From positions 168,988-232,987 of the forward strand of contig FCOH02000010.1 in assembly GCA_001544595.2 (NCBI GenBank): 64,000 bases of DNA, read 5' to 3'. The position numbers and the translations under genes were made by a program. This document shows positions 54,096 to 63,677 of this stretch, in pieces (within the stretch, counting starts at the first letter, position 1; each line of letters opens with the position of its first letter). This DNA comes from Caballeronia peredens. GTDB lineage: Bacteria > Pseudomonadota > Gammaproteobacteria > Burkholderiales > Burkholderiaceae. The notes beneath the pieces were generated by a model. That model was not told the DNA's origin. It was given only the letters and a program-made list of their open reading frames with translations, and did not search any database.

Positions 54096-54398
54096 ATGAG
54101 AATTAAATCAACGATTATCAGTCTTTCGCTGTCCATCGCGGTGCTAGGCACATTTGCCGGGCCCCTGACGTATGCACAGGATACAGGCTCGACTGCGACG
54201 AACCCTGAGCAGTCTGCGCCGATGACGAAGGAGCAGAAAAAAGCTGCGCGAAAACAGGCGCGGGCCAAGAAAAACGCAGAGCTCAAGAAGCTGGAGGACG
54301 CTGGCTACAATCCTGCCTCGCGAGACAATGCTACTTATCCGCAAAATCTTCAGAACGCGCAGAAGAAAATCGACGCCAACGCTGCCAAGGGTCAGTGA
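54096..54398 (+). CDS. DUF4148-family secreted small protein
   Basis: The protein has 100 residues from ATG 54096 (GAGGG eight bases upstream; the ATG at 54084 is less well placed). It has a signal peptide (MRIKSTIISLSLSIAVLGTF, cleavage near AQD). A Lys/Ala-rich helix is followed by the DUF4148 motif AELKKLEDAGYNPASRDNAT with YPQNLQNAQKKID. The family is periplasmic, very common in Burkholderia, and of unknown function. A hairpin lies ten bases after the stop. Confidence 0.8.
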   Translation: MRIKSTIISLSLSIAVLGTFAGPLTYAQDTGSTATNPEQSAPMTKEQKKAARKQARAKKNAELKKLEDAGYNPASRDNATYPQNLQNAQKKIDANAAKGQ

Positions 54399-54407
54399 GG
54401 CCGGTAG

Positions 54408-54436
54408 GAGCCTTTCCTTTGTTAGAGAAAGGCTCC
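54408..54436 (+). terminator. Ten-base hairpin after the first DUF4148 gene
   Basis: GGAGCCTTTC (54408-54417) and GAAAGGCTCC (54427-54436) pair perfectly with a nine-base loop. No U run follows, so it may be a weak terminator or a 3' RNA-protecting stem. Confidence 0.5.
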
Positions 54437-54622
54437 CATAGGACGCGCAGCGGTGTAAGCGGTACCTCATCGTCGGACAACGTACTGGAGAAACTTTTAT
54501 CCCTCGGCAGACAACAGTCCTTTGTCCATTTGCTGGTTAACCCTGAAGACAGTTTTGCTTACACTGGGCTCACTCGAACGCAAACAGAGGTGTTTGCGGA
54601 AAACAATGCCCGGAGGTAGGTC

Positions 54623-54853
54623 ATGAAACTCGCAACCATTCTCGTCGCCGCTGCACTCGCAATTCCCGCTGTTTCTTTCGCAGAAACCAGCCAACCGCTG
54701 ACCCGAGCAGAAGTGAAGGCGCAACTGATTCAAGCTGAAAAAGCTGGCTACAAACCCGCCGCTGACCATGCACTTTATCCCGCTGACATCCAAGCCGCCA
54801 ATGCAAAGGTAGCAGCGCAGAACGACCAGGGCTATGGCGGAGTCGCTAACTAA
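54623..54853 (+). CDS. DUF4148-family secreted small protein
   Basis: This 76-residue protein has a signal peptide (MKLATILVAAALAIPAVSFA, cut before ETS) and one DUF4148 unit: LTRAEVKAQLIQAEKAGYKP, AADHALYPADIQAANAKVAA. GGAGG lies upstream of the ATG. It is the second of two family members side by side and is followed by two strong terminators. Confidence 0.88.
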   Translation: MKLATILVAAALAIPAVSFAETSQPLTRAEVKAQLIQAEKAGYKPAADHALYPADIQAANAKVAAQNDQGYGGVAN

Positions 54854-54949
54854 GCTCCCACCTGTGTCGATGTGTTTCATTGAGATAGCGTCACACGGGT
54901 CCGCGTAGCTCTGTCGACTGACGAGAGGCTCGGACCTCAAACGCGATGT

Positions 54950-54989
54950 CTGGCCGCTGTCGAAATCGATAGGCGGCCAGTTTGCTTTT
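54950..54989 (+). terminator. Terminator after the second DUF4148 gene
   Basis: CTGGCCGC (54950-54957) pairs perfectly with GCGGCCAG (54973-54980) and is followed by TTTGCTTTT. Confidence 0.65.
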
Positions 54990-55023
54990 CGGCTCCTCCG
55001 CCACCGGCTAGGCCGATGGTTTG

Positions 55024-55052
55024 CCCAGTGCAGCAGCGCTGGGTTTTTTTCT
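55024..55052 (+). terminator. Second terminator in tandem
   Basis: CCCAGTG and CGCTGGG (with one mismatch) form a stem just before a run of seven T bases at 55044-55050. It is 35 bases after the previous one. Confidence 0.65.
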
Positions 55053-55230
55053 TTGTCAGCGACGAGCGAAAAAGTACGTCCTGAACTGAACCAAGTAAAG
55101 GGAAGCGAGGAAGACGCTAATTGACAACTCAGTCTCTTACTCGAAGACAGTCTTCGGATTGATGTCATAAAAACCTGCGACCGCTAGACAACTGCATCAA
55201 TGTCAAACCGGTCGCGCTGAAATAGGTAGC

Positions 55231-55935
55231 ATGGCTATGACAAGATGCACGGCTCCGGTACGTGGACACAACTCGGCAGCGGCTGCAGCGGCATGTCCTG
55301 CATGCAGCAGCCGTAGCTACCGCTACGGCGGTGGTTATAGTTCGCCTTATTCCGCATCAAGCAGCAGCGGAAGCGGCTACAGCGGGGGCAGCAGTCGGTC
55401 CAGTGGCGGAGCAAGGCCACGCTGGTCGCGACCAAGTTCTTCCGTGTCGTACACTCCATCTCAAGTGCAGTCGCTCACGCCGATTCGCGAATCCGTCGAG
55501 AGATCGGCGGCGGCGCAGCCTGATCTTCGCGATTGCTTTTTGTGTCACGCGTGGGACGACCGTCAGGGGGCAGCTAAAGAACTATACGAATCTCTTGTAG
55601 CTGCTGGTGTGAAGGTCTGGTTCAGCGAGAGGGATCTTGGACTGGGCGTGCCGATGATGCGTGCGATTGACAAGGGGTTGGCAAATTCGCGGATTGGGCT
55701 CGTTCTCGTTACTCCGAACCTGTTGCGCCGCCTCCCCCAAGAGGGTGTTGCCGACAAGGAGCTTTCCGCGCTGCTGGCGGGCAACCGGCTCGTGCCTATC
55801 GTCCATCAGACAACGTATTCGGATCTCCGCAATGTTAGCCCGATGCTTGCTTCCAGAACTGGTCTAGACACCACTGAAGATTCGATGGCGATGGTTGCCA
55901 CGAAGATTGCCGAACTGGTCGAAATCTGGGGCTAG
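55231..55935 (+). CDS. TIR-domain protein with zinc-ribbon-like N terminus
   Basis: The N-terminal 28 residues of this 234-residue protein carry C6, H13, C22 and C25 (CTAPVRGHNS...CPACSS), a likely small zinc knuckle. A Ser/Tyr/Gly-rich linker covers 29-75. The TIR domain (98-234) has DCFLCHAWDD, VWFSERDLGLG, and KELSALL with E177 in the place of the catalytic glutamate of NAD-cleaving TIRs. Bacterial TIR proteins often act as NADases in abortive defence. No adjacent sensor gene is recognised, so it may work alone or respond through its zinc knuckle. Confidence 0.8.
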   Translation: MAMTRCTAPVRGHNSAAAAAACPACSSRSYRYGGGYSSPYSASSSSGSGYSGGSSRSSGGARPRWSRPSSSVSYTPSQVQSLTPIRESVERSAAAQPDLRDCFLCHAWDDRQGAAKELYESLVAAGVKVWFSERDLGLGVPMMRAIDKGLANSRIGLVLVTPNLLRRLPQEGVADKELSALLAGNRLVPIVHQTTYSDLRNVSPMLASRTGLDTTEDSMAMVATKIAELVEIWG

Positions 55936-56486
55936 CGGACGGTCTTTCGGGACGTACGAGTCGGAAGACTGTTTGACTTCAACGCTTGTGCGCTTTTGGA
56001 CTCCGGCTCGAGGCATTGCCAGTTTGGGCTTACAACAAGAGCGATCAAGTTGGTGATTGCTACGTCACAGCGACGAAGAAAGAATGCTGGAGTTCCTGAG
56101 GACAATGAACCAACAATCCTAGTCAAGAACCCCGCCAAGTAGTGCTCTTGCGACCAAGCGTCCTCGCGTCATAGGTTGTACGCAACGATCTGCGAGCACT
56201 ACTAGGCGTGCCATGCGGACATCCGCCCTCAAACGTAGATGCAACCACCCAGATACAGGCTACCGACGCGGAGCATGAAGTACCGCTTGGTCTGTGCGGT
56301 TGACTTAGCCGGTCGCGATAGCTGCTTCCTGCTTTCTTCAGGTTTGGCTCCAGTGGCCGGCGTTCCCTAATGCAGCGATTTCGTCACGTAGACACCGAGG
56401 CGTACGGGATTTTGATCTCAACTATGAGAGTCCGAGACCCCGTACGGGATGAAACCTATTAGACGTCGGGCCACACCGGCGCTTTA
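55936..56486. other. Gap of about 550 bases with a short direct repeat
   Basis: No gene is recognised. CGTACGGGAT occurs twice, at about 56401 and 56443, within 52 bases. Confidence 0.4.
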
Positions 56487-57587
56487 TCACTGAACGTTCG
56501 GATCTCCGCTTTGAGCAATTCTTTGCATCACACCTTCTTGATAGCTAAACCACTCTTGTAGGCACGCCTTATCGCGACAATGTCGTTCGCGGTAGTTCCA
56601 CTGTTTCTTGATTCGCGCCACAAACAGCGCTTTATCAGTTGCGGCATCCCTTGCCTGCTGAACCGATGTCGCCAGTTGTCGGTCGGAACTTGCCAAGTCC
56701 GCATCGTGACAGATTAGATACTCTGGGATGGATTTTGCAGCATTGCAGTCGAAACTGGTTTCAAAGGTGTTGGCGTTCACATTTACTTGTGAATCGGGCG
56801 CAGGCGACGCCTGAGAATTCGTTGTTTCGTCACTGGCGGCTATGGTTGTCGATGAATCGGTCGTTGTAGACTGACTTTCGGCCGACGGTTCACGCACGAT
56901 GGAGGCCCGGTCTACCTCGAGATACTGCCCGTTTTGCAAATCGACAGACTTGCTCCCGTTGAAGTTATCGTTCCAGACAATGTCAGCTTTCCCAAGAGGA
57001 CCGGTATTCACAGACACATAAGCGCTACCTGCGCTTTGAAGGACGTAGCGGCCGGCAGGAAGGTCAATACCACCTTTATAAACACCGGAAAAGTTGTACT
57101 GACTCTGCTGCGTCATTGCACGATAAAGATCTAAAGCGCTCGTTACACCTAGTTCTTTGACTGCACTTGTTGCGATGAGATACCCGTCCGTTTTGATATC
57201 TCCGAGTCCATGAACATAGACGTAGCCGAACGATGCAAAATTTTGATTGTCAAGAATTTGACCATTAAGCTCTTCAGAAAAGTAGCCGCCGTTTTTGCTC
57301 ACGAAGACGTAATCGCCCGAACGTATTTGTCCTTTTGCATAGGAGCCTGGCTCGTAGGCCAAGCCGCTTCTTACCAAAGACCGAAGACCTGTGACGTAGC
57401 GCGGCTCTTGCACTGCAGTTGTTGGCTGTGGCACTGGCTGAGCCTGTTGTGCTGATTGTTCGCTGCTAGCTGTGTCCGTGTTTGCCGCGTCGCTCGAGCT
57501 ATCATGGCAGGCGTAGCAAACGAAAGTAAGCATACTGCAAATTGAAACGCTGAAAACCTGCTTTTTCCACGATTCGATGACCCGCAT
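56487..57587 (-). CDS. Exported protein with LprI-like C-terminal domain
   Basis: The protein has 366 residues from ATG 57587. A hydrophobic leader (VFSVSICSMLTFVCYAC) may be a signal peptide, perhaps of a lipoprotein. Two similar beta-rich units follow (YVFVSKNGGYFSEEL, YVSVNTGPLGKADIVW), after a Gln/Pro-rich linker. The C-terminal 90 residues match the LprI lysozyme-inhibitor-like domain: SFDCNAAKSIPEYLICHDAD, LASSDRQLATSVQQA, and WNYRERHCRDKACLQEWF with four conserved Cys. It is likely periplasmic and protects the envelope. The longer frame to 57671 is Arg-rich and not used. Confidence 0.7.
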   Translation of the reverse strand: MRVIESWKKQVFSVSICSMLTFVCYACHDSSSDAANTDTASSEQSAQQAQPVPQPTTAVQEPRYVTGLRSLVRSGLAYEPGSYAKGQIRSGDYVFVSKNGGYFSEELNGQILDNQNFASFGYVYVHGLGDIKTDGYLIATSAVKELGVTSALDLYRAMTQQSQYNFSGVYKGGIDLPAGRYVLQSAGSAYVSVNTGPLGKADIVWNDNFNGSKSVDLQNGQYLEVDRASIVREPSAESQSTTTDSSTTIAASDETTNSQASPAPDSQVNVNANTFETSFDCNAAKSIPEYLICHDADLASSDRQLATSVQQARDAATDKALFVARIKKQWNYRERHCRDKACLQEWFSYQEGVMQRIAQSGDPNVQ

Positions 57588-58228
57588 AGACGCCCCGACG
57601 TTGTTGTATTTTCTGATCGTAAACATCACGCAGCGACGCTTTCTATGTTTGGCCAGTACGCGCCTCCGCAAACATGAAGTTTATCTGAGCGGTCGAAGCT
57701 AGCACAGATCGAATAGTGGTTTTCCCCACAATTCGTTGAAGCGTCAATCCTCTCAGCTCTATTTCTTTCGCCGTTCAAGTGTGAGGGCTGCGAGCAGGGT
57801 CTATCTCACGCGAATTTGGTAGGCAAAACCGGCCTCGCTCGTGCTTGCATGCTCGGGCGTACCGAAGGACGGTCACCGGAGCATGCATTCTTTAATGCGC
57901 AATTCCCGTTGAATAGCTCGCACACCACATGTTTTTCGTCATCCTGACAGTGACGGGCTTTCGTCGACCAACAAACATCGAATCCCGCGAGTGAGGGGCT
58001 CATCGGGCGGACTGATGGGCTTTCATCACAACCCACGCGCAGCGTAAAAATGAGCACGATCGTTCTCGGCCCTCTCTCCGCTCGGGAATGCCGAAAAAAC
58101 CATGTTGCCAGTCTGGTTTGGCAAACGGTTTCGTGGTCTGCCGCACATTCAGGTTTTGCGGAACATCGTCTGATTTGTGTTCATTACACGCTGTCTCTTC
58201 TCGGGGAAACGATGAATTGGAGATCAAC
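57588..58228. other. Divergent gap of about 640 bases
   Basis: It should contain promoters for the genes on both sides. A longer open frame precedes the 58229 start but has no signal sequence or ribosome binding site, so no gene is called here. Confidence 0.4.
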
Positions 58229-59230
58229 ATGAGGCGTGGTCTCGGTTATGGTACTTGCGCACTTGCGGCACTTCTTGCAACAGTACCTACACTTTCATTT
58301 GGCTGCCCCGAAGGCTATTACAACACATCACTCGGCGTGTGCTTTCCGAATAGCGGCACGGTTGCGAAGGCACCAGTTCAAATACCCGCGACAGTTGCAG
58401 GCACCGTAATAAATGGAGTGCAAAATGATCCGGTTAGGCTTCTCGTAAATCCCGCAAGCTACATCAATCGAACAGGTATCCCAACACCCGGCGACTTTGT
58501 TGAGTTCGCACTTAAAAATCCTGATAAGGTCATTCAGTTGATTTCTAATCCGGGACAGTGGCCATACGTGCCGGTAGCCCAGGCAATCATTGCGGGACAT
58601 AACGCTGCTCTAAACAGCGGCGCCCACCCGATTCCACCAAATATTCGTGTCTTTTTACGGCACTGGTATGCAGACGATTTACTTGCCGGCGTTAGATGGA
58701 CGACGAGTTGGAACTCGGTGCAGAATTCATTACAGGCGGCACAGATGAATATGAACGGAGACACGCGCGCGATCACGCTGATCAATGCGATCGTGTTCAG
58801 GACGCCGGCCGATGCTCAAGACTATGCGCTTTGGGCCCACGAAGTCTTTCATGTGACGCAATACCAGAGCTGGGGGGTGTTCCGATTTGCGCAGCAGTGG
58901 GTCGACAATTCATCAGAGGGCGGCCCAGTCGAAGCTCCCGCATACGCGAGACAAGCGGAAGCCGAACAATTGTGGGCGGCCGTCAACCAGCCTATGCCCG
59001 TCCCAGGCGTTGGTCCACAACCAATTCCAAATCTCAGTCCGAATCAGCAAGTCGGAACTCAGCTTGCCGGACTACCGTCGAATGCACAGCTTGCCGAATG
59101 CACCTGCGCACCTGTCGCAATTGGAGCATTTTGGCCAGCCGCCCAATGTATATCTCAGCGCGCTACCCCGCATCCGTGCGCAGGGATGTGCCAAGGGGGT
59201 GGAACACCGTGGGCGCCCGGCTGCCAGTAG
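58229..59230 (+). CDS. Secreted HExxH protein, DUF4157-like
   Basis: The protein has 333 residues from ATG 58229 (GGAG upstream; also the start of the signal peptide GTCALAALLATVPTLSFG). A short Cys pair follows (CPEGYYNTSLGVCF). Residues about 120-230 resemble DUF4157-type peptidase-like domains: RHWYADDLLAGVRW, AITLINAIVFRTPADAQDYA, and LWAHEVFHVTQY with H204-E205-H208. EAPAYARQAEA may supply the third ligand. A Pro-rich region and a Cys-rich end (ECTCAP...QCIS...CAGMCQ) complete it. It is likely an exported metallopeptidase of unknown substrate. Confidence 0.65.
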   Translation: MRRGLGYGTCALAALLATVPTLSFGCPEGYYNTSLGVCFPNSGTVAKAPVQIPATVAGTVINGVQNDPVRLLVNPASYINRTGIPTPGDFVEFALKNPDKVIQLISNPGQWPYVPVAQAIIAGHNAALNSGAHPIPPNIRVFLRHWYADDLLAGVRWTTSWNSVQNSLQAAQMNMNGDTRAITLINAIVFRTPADAQDYALWAHEVFHVTQYQSWGVFRFAQQWVDNSSEGGPVEAPAYARQAEAEQLWAAVNQPMPVPGVGPQPIPNLSPNQQVGTQLAGLPSNAQLAECTCAPVAIGAFWPAAQCISQRATPHPCAGMCQGGGTPWAPGCQ

Positions 59231-59621
59231 AGGCCGAACACCGTCTGCTAATCAACCGCTGCAAATACGACATCGAAGATATAGACTTCAGTGTCCACGC
59301 CCGTGCTATCGGCCCGGTCGACGCGGAGAAACTCTGTACCTCGGGAGCATGTCCAGCGGCACCGTTCATCTTTTGCGAATCGGTTCTGCTGGACCGCGTG
59401 TCTCCTAGCCTCGCTCGTAGACTGCTGGCGGCAAGGACAGCCTGAGAGCAATACGCCGCACAGGTGATTTTTTGAACCATGGGGCGTTGCCATATGCGGC
59501 GATGACAAATTAAGCCGGCCTATGTGCGGAGCACTAGAGCGACAGCATAAGCGGGGTAGGGCCTTACATCTCAGAACGTCAGGTTTGCATAGCATCGTGG
59601 TTCCGATGTCGCATGCGTGGC
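59231..59621. other. Gap of about 390 bases, no gene recognised
   Basis: A plus-strand frame running out of the previous gene in another phase ends at 59445. It has no start of its own and no family features. Confidence 0.35.
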
Positions 59622-60197
59622 TTACGCGGAAGCAGCAATGCGTTCAAATTCCTCCACTGGCCGCAAACCTTGCAAAAGCCGTCCTTCGACCAGCCAAGCG
59701 GGTGTACCGCGTACGCCATGATACTGAGCGTCGGCCTCAGCTCGAGATACGGCATCAAGCGGCGTCTGCGTCTCCATCGCGAGCTTAAGAGCAGCGTCGT
59801 CAATGTGGCAGGCGCGCGCGTGGCTAAGGAGAACTGCGTCATCGCCAAGATTCTCATGACGTGCAAAATGCGCAGCAAACAACGCTTTTTGATATTCAAC
59901 AAAGCGTTCCTTGTGATTGGTGCGCACCCATTCAGCTGCAGCCAAGGCTCGCCGCGAGTTCGGCAGCCGATCGGGCCAACTGAGCGGCAATTGTGCTTGC
60001 TCGGCCTCAGCTGCCAGCATGTCGTACATTGCACCGGAGCGCGCGCCTACAAACATGCCCTCGACAGGAATCTCGGGATGCGCCTGAAATGGAAGTTCGT
60101 CAAGCGATACGCCGCGAGCTAGTAGGACGGCATTGCGCGACTGAGCGATGTAACAGAACGGACAAGTCAGGTCGTACCAGTGTGTGATCGTAGCCAT
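59622..60197 (-). CDS. DsbA-family thioredoxin-fold protein
   Basis: The protein has 191 residues from ATG 60197. The DSBA domain has the active-site motif C12-P-F-C15 (WYDLTCPFCYIA), a helical insert (60-120) and the cis-Pro loop GVRGTPAWLVEGRL. The size and the TPFxY-like opening fit the cytoplasmic FrnE/2-hydroxychromene-isomerase-like group. No signal peptide is seen. It is probably a disulfide oxidoreductase or glutathione-dependent isomerase, with unknown substrate. Confidence 0.85.
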   Translation of the reverse strand: MATITHWYDLTCPFCYIAQSRNAVLLARGVSLDELPFQAHPEIPVEGMFVGARSGAMYDMLAAEAEQAQLPLSWPDRLPNSRRALAAAEWVRTNHKERFVEYQKALFAAHFARHENLGDDAVLLSHARACHIDDAALKLAMETQTPLDAVSRAEADAQYHGVRGTPAWLVEGRLLQGLRPVEEFERIAASA

Positions 60198-60305
60198 GGC
60201 GTGACTGTGGACCAAATTAAAAAGGAAATCACAGTGTAGCCGCAGTGACTGGCACCCGCATTTTAACGATCCTGCCGCAGTCTGTTGGCGTGCAATGTCC
60301 GAGGG

Positions 60306-61382
60306 CTATTTCAAAAGTGTTTCGACGAAATCTGCCGCCACTCCAATGTCTGAGAATACGCGGCAGCCGTTGATACTCTCTAGATTCGTGTGGGGTTGCC
60401 TAACCAGCGTGTGCAAGGGACCCTCGGTCAGGAAGGCATCGCAGTAACTTAGTGCGGCGACTGCATGCTGAAAATCGTAGTAGTCGTTTGGTTTGAACTT
60501 CCGGCTCTTGTCCCAGCGTATCGCTGCGTGGAGGGACGCACCGATATGGATAGACCGAAGGATACGCCTGGTCTCGGGTTTTTCAAACGCGAGGTACAAA
60601 GCGTTACGGCACACATTGACCGATGTCGCACGCTCTTCTGGTGTGCGCGACAGCGAACGGGCGGCCTGCTTCTCAGCAAGCTCATGCATGATGTCGGCGG
60701 TCACCTCTCCCGCGAGCTCGATGCTCCCCCTAAGTTCAATATCGTACGTTTGAGCGAAGGATCCAAGCTCGCCTTTATGCAGTGCGTTCATATCGTTGGT
60801 CTGAGCCGCCAACTCCACGAAATCGTTCGGTCCGAAAGGTTTATCGCCAAAAATTTCGACCATCTCGTTGAGAGAGAGATTCCACAGGTAGTCGTGAAAC
60901 GCTTTTTGGATAGCAAGTTCCTCGTCAAGTGGACGTCCCGCTAGTGTCGGGATGGATGGGCCGAGGATGTTTGCGACTTTCGTCCACATCAGCTCTTCGA
61001 TTGGGAAAAGCTCAATGCCTCCCTTGCCTTTGAGCAAGAACGTGTAGATTTCCGTCCCCAAGACCGTATGTGGCTCAATCAAGCCGATACCCATACTGAG
61101 TTCATCGATAACGCGCGCAGTGCCAACCCGACGTCCAGGGCTGTAAGGTTGCTTCATTAGCTCCAGGAACATGGCGGAACTGATTGGACACAGGAGGCTT
61201 CCCTCGGTGACGCCGCGGCGGAGATGGGCAAGCAAAGCCTGTGATGCCGTGTCGCATCGAACGCCGAGCGCGGCGTCACGCATGAAGATCCAGAAGCGGG
61301 CATCCAGATATATCTTCCTGCGAGGGCAGATCTTTCGACCGAGTTCGATTTGGCGGGAGCGGATGTGCTGTTCGATGCTCAT
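60306..61382 (-). CDS. PIN-like domain protein
   Basis: This 358-residue protein has acidic residues placed as in PIN nucleases: D27 (KIYLDARFWIFM), E74 (SSAMFLELMKQ), D300/D303 (NDYYDFQHAVAAL) and D315 (YCDAFLTEGPL). The middle (90-280) is a helical insert not seen in short VapC toxins, so it is a large PIN-like protein, possibly an RNase in a defence or toxin role. No antitoxin-sized gene lies upstream within 200 bases. Confidence 0.65.
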   Translation of the reverse strand: MSIEQHIRSRQIELGRKICPRRKIYLDARFWIFMRDAALGVRCDTASQALLAHLRRGVTEGSLLCPISSAMFLELMKQPYSPGRRVGTARVIDELSMGIGLIEPHTVLGTEIYTFLLKGKGGIELFPIEELMWTKVANILGPSIPTLAGRPLDEELAIQKAFHDYLWNLSLNEMVEIFGDKPFGPNDFVELAAQTNDMNALHKGELGSFAQTYDIELRGSIELAGEVTADIMHELAEKQAARSLSRTPEERATSVNVCRNALYLAFEKPETRRILRSIHIGASLHAAIRWDKSRKFKPNDYYDFQHAVAALSYCDAFLTEGPLHTLVRQPHTNLESINGCRVFSDIGVAADFVETLLK

Positions 61383-61610
61383 GCTTAAAGGGAAATAAAG
61401 ACTCAGAGGATGTCTCCGATGGACGCGAGCTAAAAAGTCTCAGCGACTGTTCGTAGATTCCTTCAATCAACGAACAGCCGCTCTAGCTTCGCTCAGTCTT
61501 GTTTTAAGTTGCGGGACGATACAACACAAATCGAACAGGAAACCCTCCGTAACGCGTGTTCGATCGGAGCTGCCAATCGGGAGTTGTTGCTCCGACTCTT
61601 TGATGTCAGG
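61383..61610. other. Intergenic region, no gene recognised
   Basis: About 230 bases. AAAGTCTCAGCGACT and similar short stretches do not form a clear terminator or operator. Confidence 0.3.
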
Positions 61611-62480
61611 CTAGAACGTCAAGGCAGCATGAATGCTATCTACTGCCGCTTGATTGAACAGGATGCGGTAATTTTGCGAGTAATTAAGCACATATCCACT
61701 CGTTGCGGTAGACGACGCCACCGGATAGGAGTTGCCACCGACATCCGTATTTGCTTTGATCAACGAGCCATCGTAAACATTGCCATTCAGCTCGAAATAG
61801 ATCCGATACTCAGTGGTCGTCAAGTTCGGACGGGCTGCGCTAGCAACAAACATGTTGACTCCATTCACAACTCCAACCACGCCGTCGGTGGACTTGTAGG
61901 TTTTGGCGTCAGCGCTAGAATAAATGCCGCCTTTCAGCATGAGTACCGCGATCGTTGTGTTTGACGCAACAGGGGTGGGGAGGCTTCCGGTCGTGGCTGC
62001 GGCATAGTCGATGACCGTATAGCAGTCTCCCATCTCTAGCTGCTGATAACGAAGGTAGGCCGCGCCACTCTTCCAAGTTGCGGTTGCACTCAAGAGCGCA
62101 GGATTGAAATACAAGGAGTTCAGATTTTGCGCTAGTTCAGTCGGAGCAGAAGCGACCGCGCCGGAAAGTGGGACCTTTACGATGCCGTGACGCATGCGCT
62201 TCTCAACGGTCGTGTTTCCGTCTTCTGAAAGCGTGTCCACTTCAATCGCGTCACCAAGATAGCCTACGCGCTTCAGGCTGTTCGATCCAACGACAATTTT
62301 CCCGTTTATTAAGAATCGGGTAACAGACGCAACCGCTGGTGCGGGCAGCGTAGCAGCAATGGAGCTAGGAGCACTGGCGTTCATTGACTGACTACTTCCA
62401 TTTGAGGGCGAGACTGCGAGAGAAGCGTGCGTTTCCGTCAGATAGTGCGTGCCCGGTTGCGGCACACCAGTGTATGGAAG
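61611..62480 (-). pseudogene. Unassigned exported-type protein cut at its N terminus by IS copy 2
   Basis: The frame runs from the edge of the IS (LPYTGVPQPGTHYLTETHAS) to a stop at 61611, 290 codons. A GTG at 62465 could act as a start, but there is no signal peptide and the sequence begins in mid-domain. The body is Thr/Ser/Ala-rich and beta-rich (VTRFLINGKIVVGSNSL, AVLMLKGGIYSS, EYRIYFELNGNVYDGSL), typical of secreted or surface proteins. No family is recognised. The beginning was probably lost when IS copy 2 inserted or recombined. Confidence 0.55.
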
Positions 62481-62541
62481 AGAGGTGGCCTCGGTAGTTC
62501 AGACAGCTTTCTGCGATTTTTAAGTGGAGCGTCCGAGGCAA

Positions 62542-63372
62542 TCATGCTGCCGATTTGATCGCTGGCAGCGTCGCGAAGTATGCCTCATCCGGCGTCTGAT
62601 CCGCCAGGCTCGAATGGGGCCGTTTCCGGTTGTATAGCTCGATGTAGTCGCCGATGGAGCGCCGGGCGTGGCTGACCGACTCGTAGGCCCTTAGGTAGAC
62701 TTCTTCGTACTTGATGCTGCGCCATACGCGCTCGACGAACACGTTGTCGCGCCAAGCGCCTTTACCGTCCATCGACAGTTGAATACCTCGGCCCAGTACC
62801 GCCTCGGTGAATGCGCCTGCGGTGAACTGGCTGCCCTGATCGGTGTTCACGATGTCAGGGTGCCCATAGCGGGCAAACGCTTCTTCCAGCGCCTCGACGG
62901 CATGCATCGCCTCCAGCGTAATGGCCACGCGGTGCGCAAGAACCTTGCGACTCGCCCAATCGACTACCGCCGTCAAATAGACGAAGCCACGCGCCATGGG
63001 AATGTATGTCGTGTCGAGCGCGAACACCTGATTGGCGCGCTCGATCTTCATGCCGCGCAGCAGATACGGCCAAACCTTGTGCTGTGAGTTGCGTCGACTT
63101 GTGTTCGGCTTGCAGTAAAGCGCTTCCACACCCATACGCTTCATGAGCGTGCGCACACGGCGGCGGCCAACCTCAAAGCCATCTCGCCGCAGCAGGCGCG
63201 CCAGCATCCGCGCTCCGGCGAACGGAAACTCCAGATGCAGTTCGTCTATGCGGCGCATCAACCGATGGCCGGATTCGCTCACCGGCTGCCGCTGGTAATA
63301 CGCGCTCGACCTTGCAATGCCCACCAACCGGACTTGCTGCGAAACCGGCAACGCATGGCCACGGTCAATCAT
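62542..63372 (-). CDS. IS3-family transposase OrfB, copy 2
   Basis: Its 276 residues are identical to OrfB of copy 1, with the three catalytic acidic residues intact. Confidence 0.93.
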   Translation of the reverse strand: MIDRGHALPVSQQVRLVGIARSSAYYQRQPVSESGHRLMRRIDELHLEFPFAGARMLARLLRRDGFEVGRRRVRTLMKRMGVEALYCKPNTSRRNSQHKVWPYLLRGMKIERANQVFALDTTYIPMARGFVYLTAVVDWASRKVLAHRVAITLEAMHAVEALEEAFARYGHPDIVNTDQGSQFTAGAFTEAVLGRGIQLSMDGKGAWRDNVFVERVWRSIKYEEVYLRAYESVSHARRSIGDYIELYNRKRPHSSLADQTPDEAYFATLPAIKSAA

Positions 63373-63677
63373 CGCTTTGCGCTCAGCAATCCCGCCTTGT
63401 TGAGCGCGCCGCTTAAAAAATCGTTTTCCAGAGAAAGCTGGCCGATCTTGGCGTGCAAAGTCTTCACATCAACCGGTGGCTCGTTCGATACCACGCCCGC
63501 CGTCCCAAACACGTCGGCTGCACGCTCCTGCAACTGTCGCTTCCACTCCGTGATCTGATTCGGATGCACATCGAACTGCTGCGCGAGTTCGGCCAGCGTG
63601 CGCTCGCCTTTAACTGCAGCCAGCGCCACTTTCGCTTTGAACGCCGCTGAGTGCGTGCGTCGGGTTCTCTTCGTCAT
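63369..63677 (-). CDS. IS3-family OrfA, copy 2
   Basis: Its 102 residues are identical to OrfA of copy 1. It overlaps orfB by four bases and has the same T-TTT-TTA heptamer before its end. Confidence 0.92.
   Translation of the reverse strand: MTKRTRRTHSAAFKAKVALAAVKGERTLAELAQQFDVHPNQITEWKRQLQERAADVFGTAGVVSNEPPVDVKTLHAKIGQLSLENDFLSGALNKAGLLSAKR

Noticed and set aside
58696..59445. 249-codon frame overlapping the secreted HExxH gene in another phase
   Set aside because: It is Arg-rich, has no ribosome binding site, and the HExxH gene has a signal peptide and a good start.
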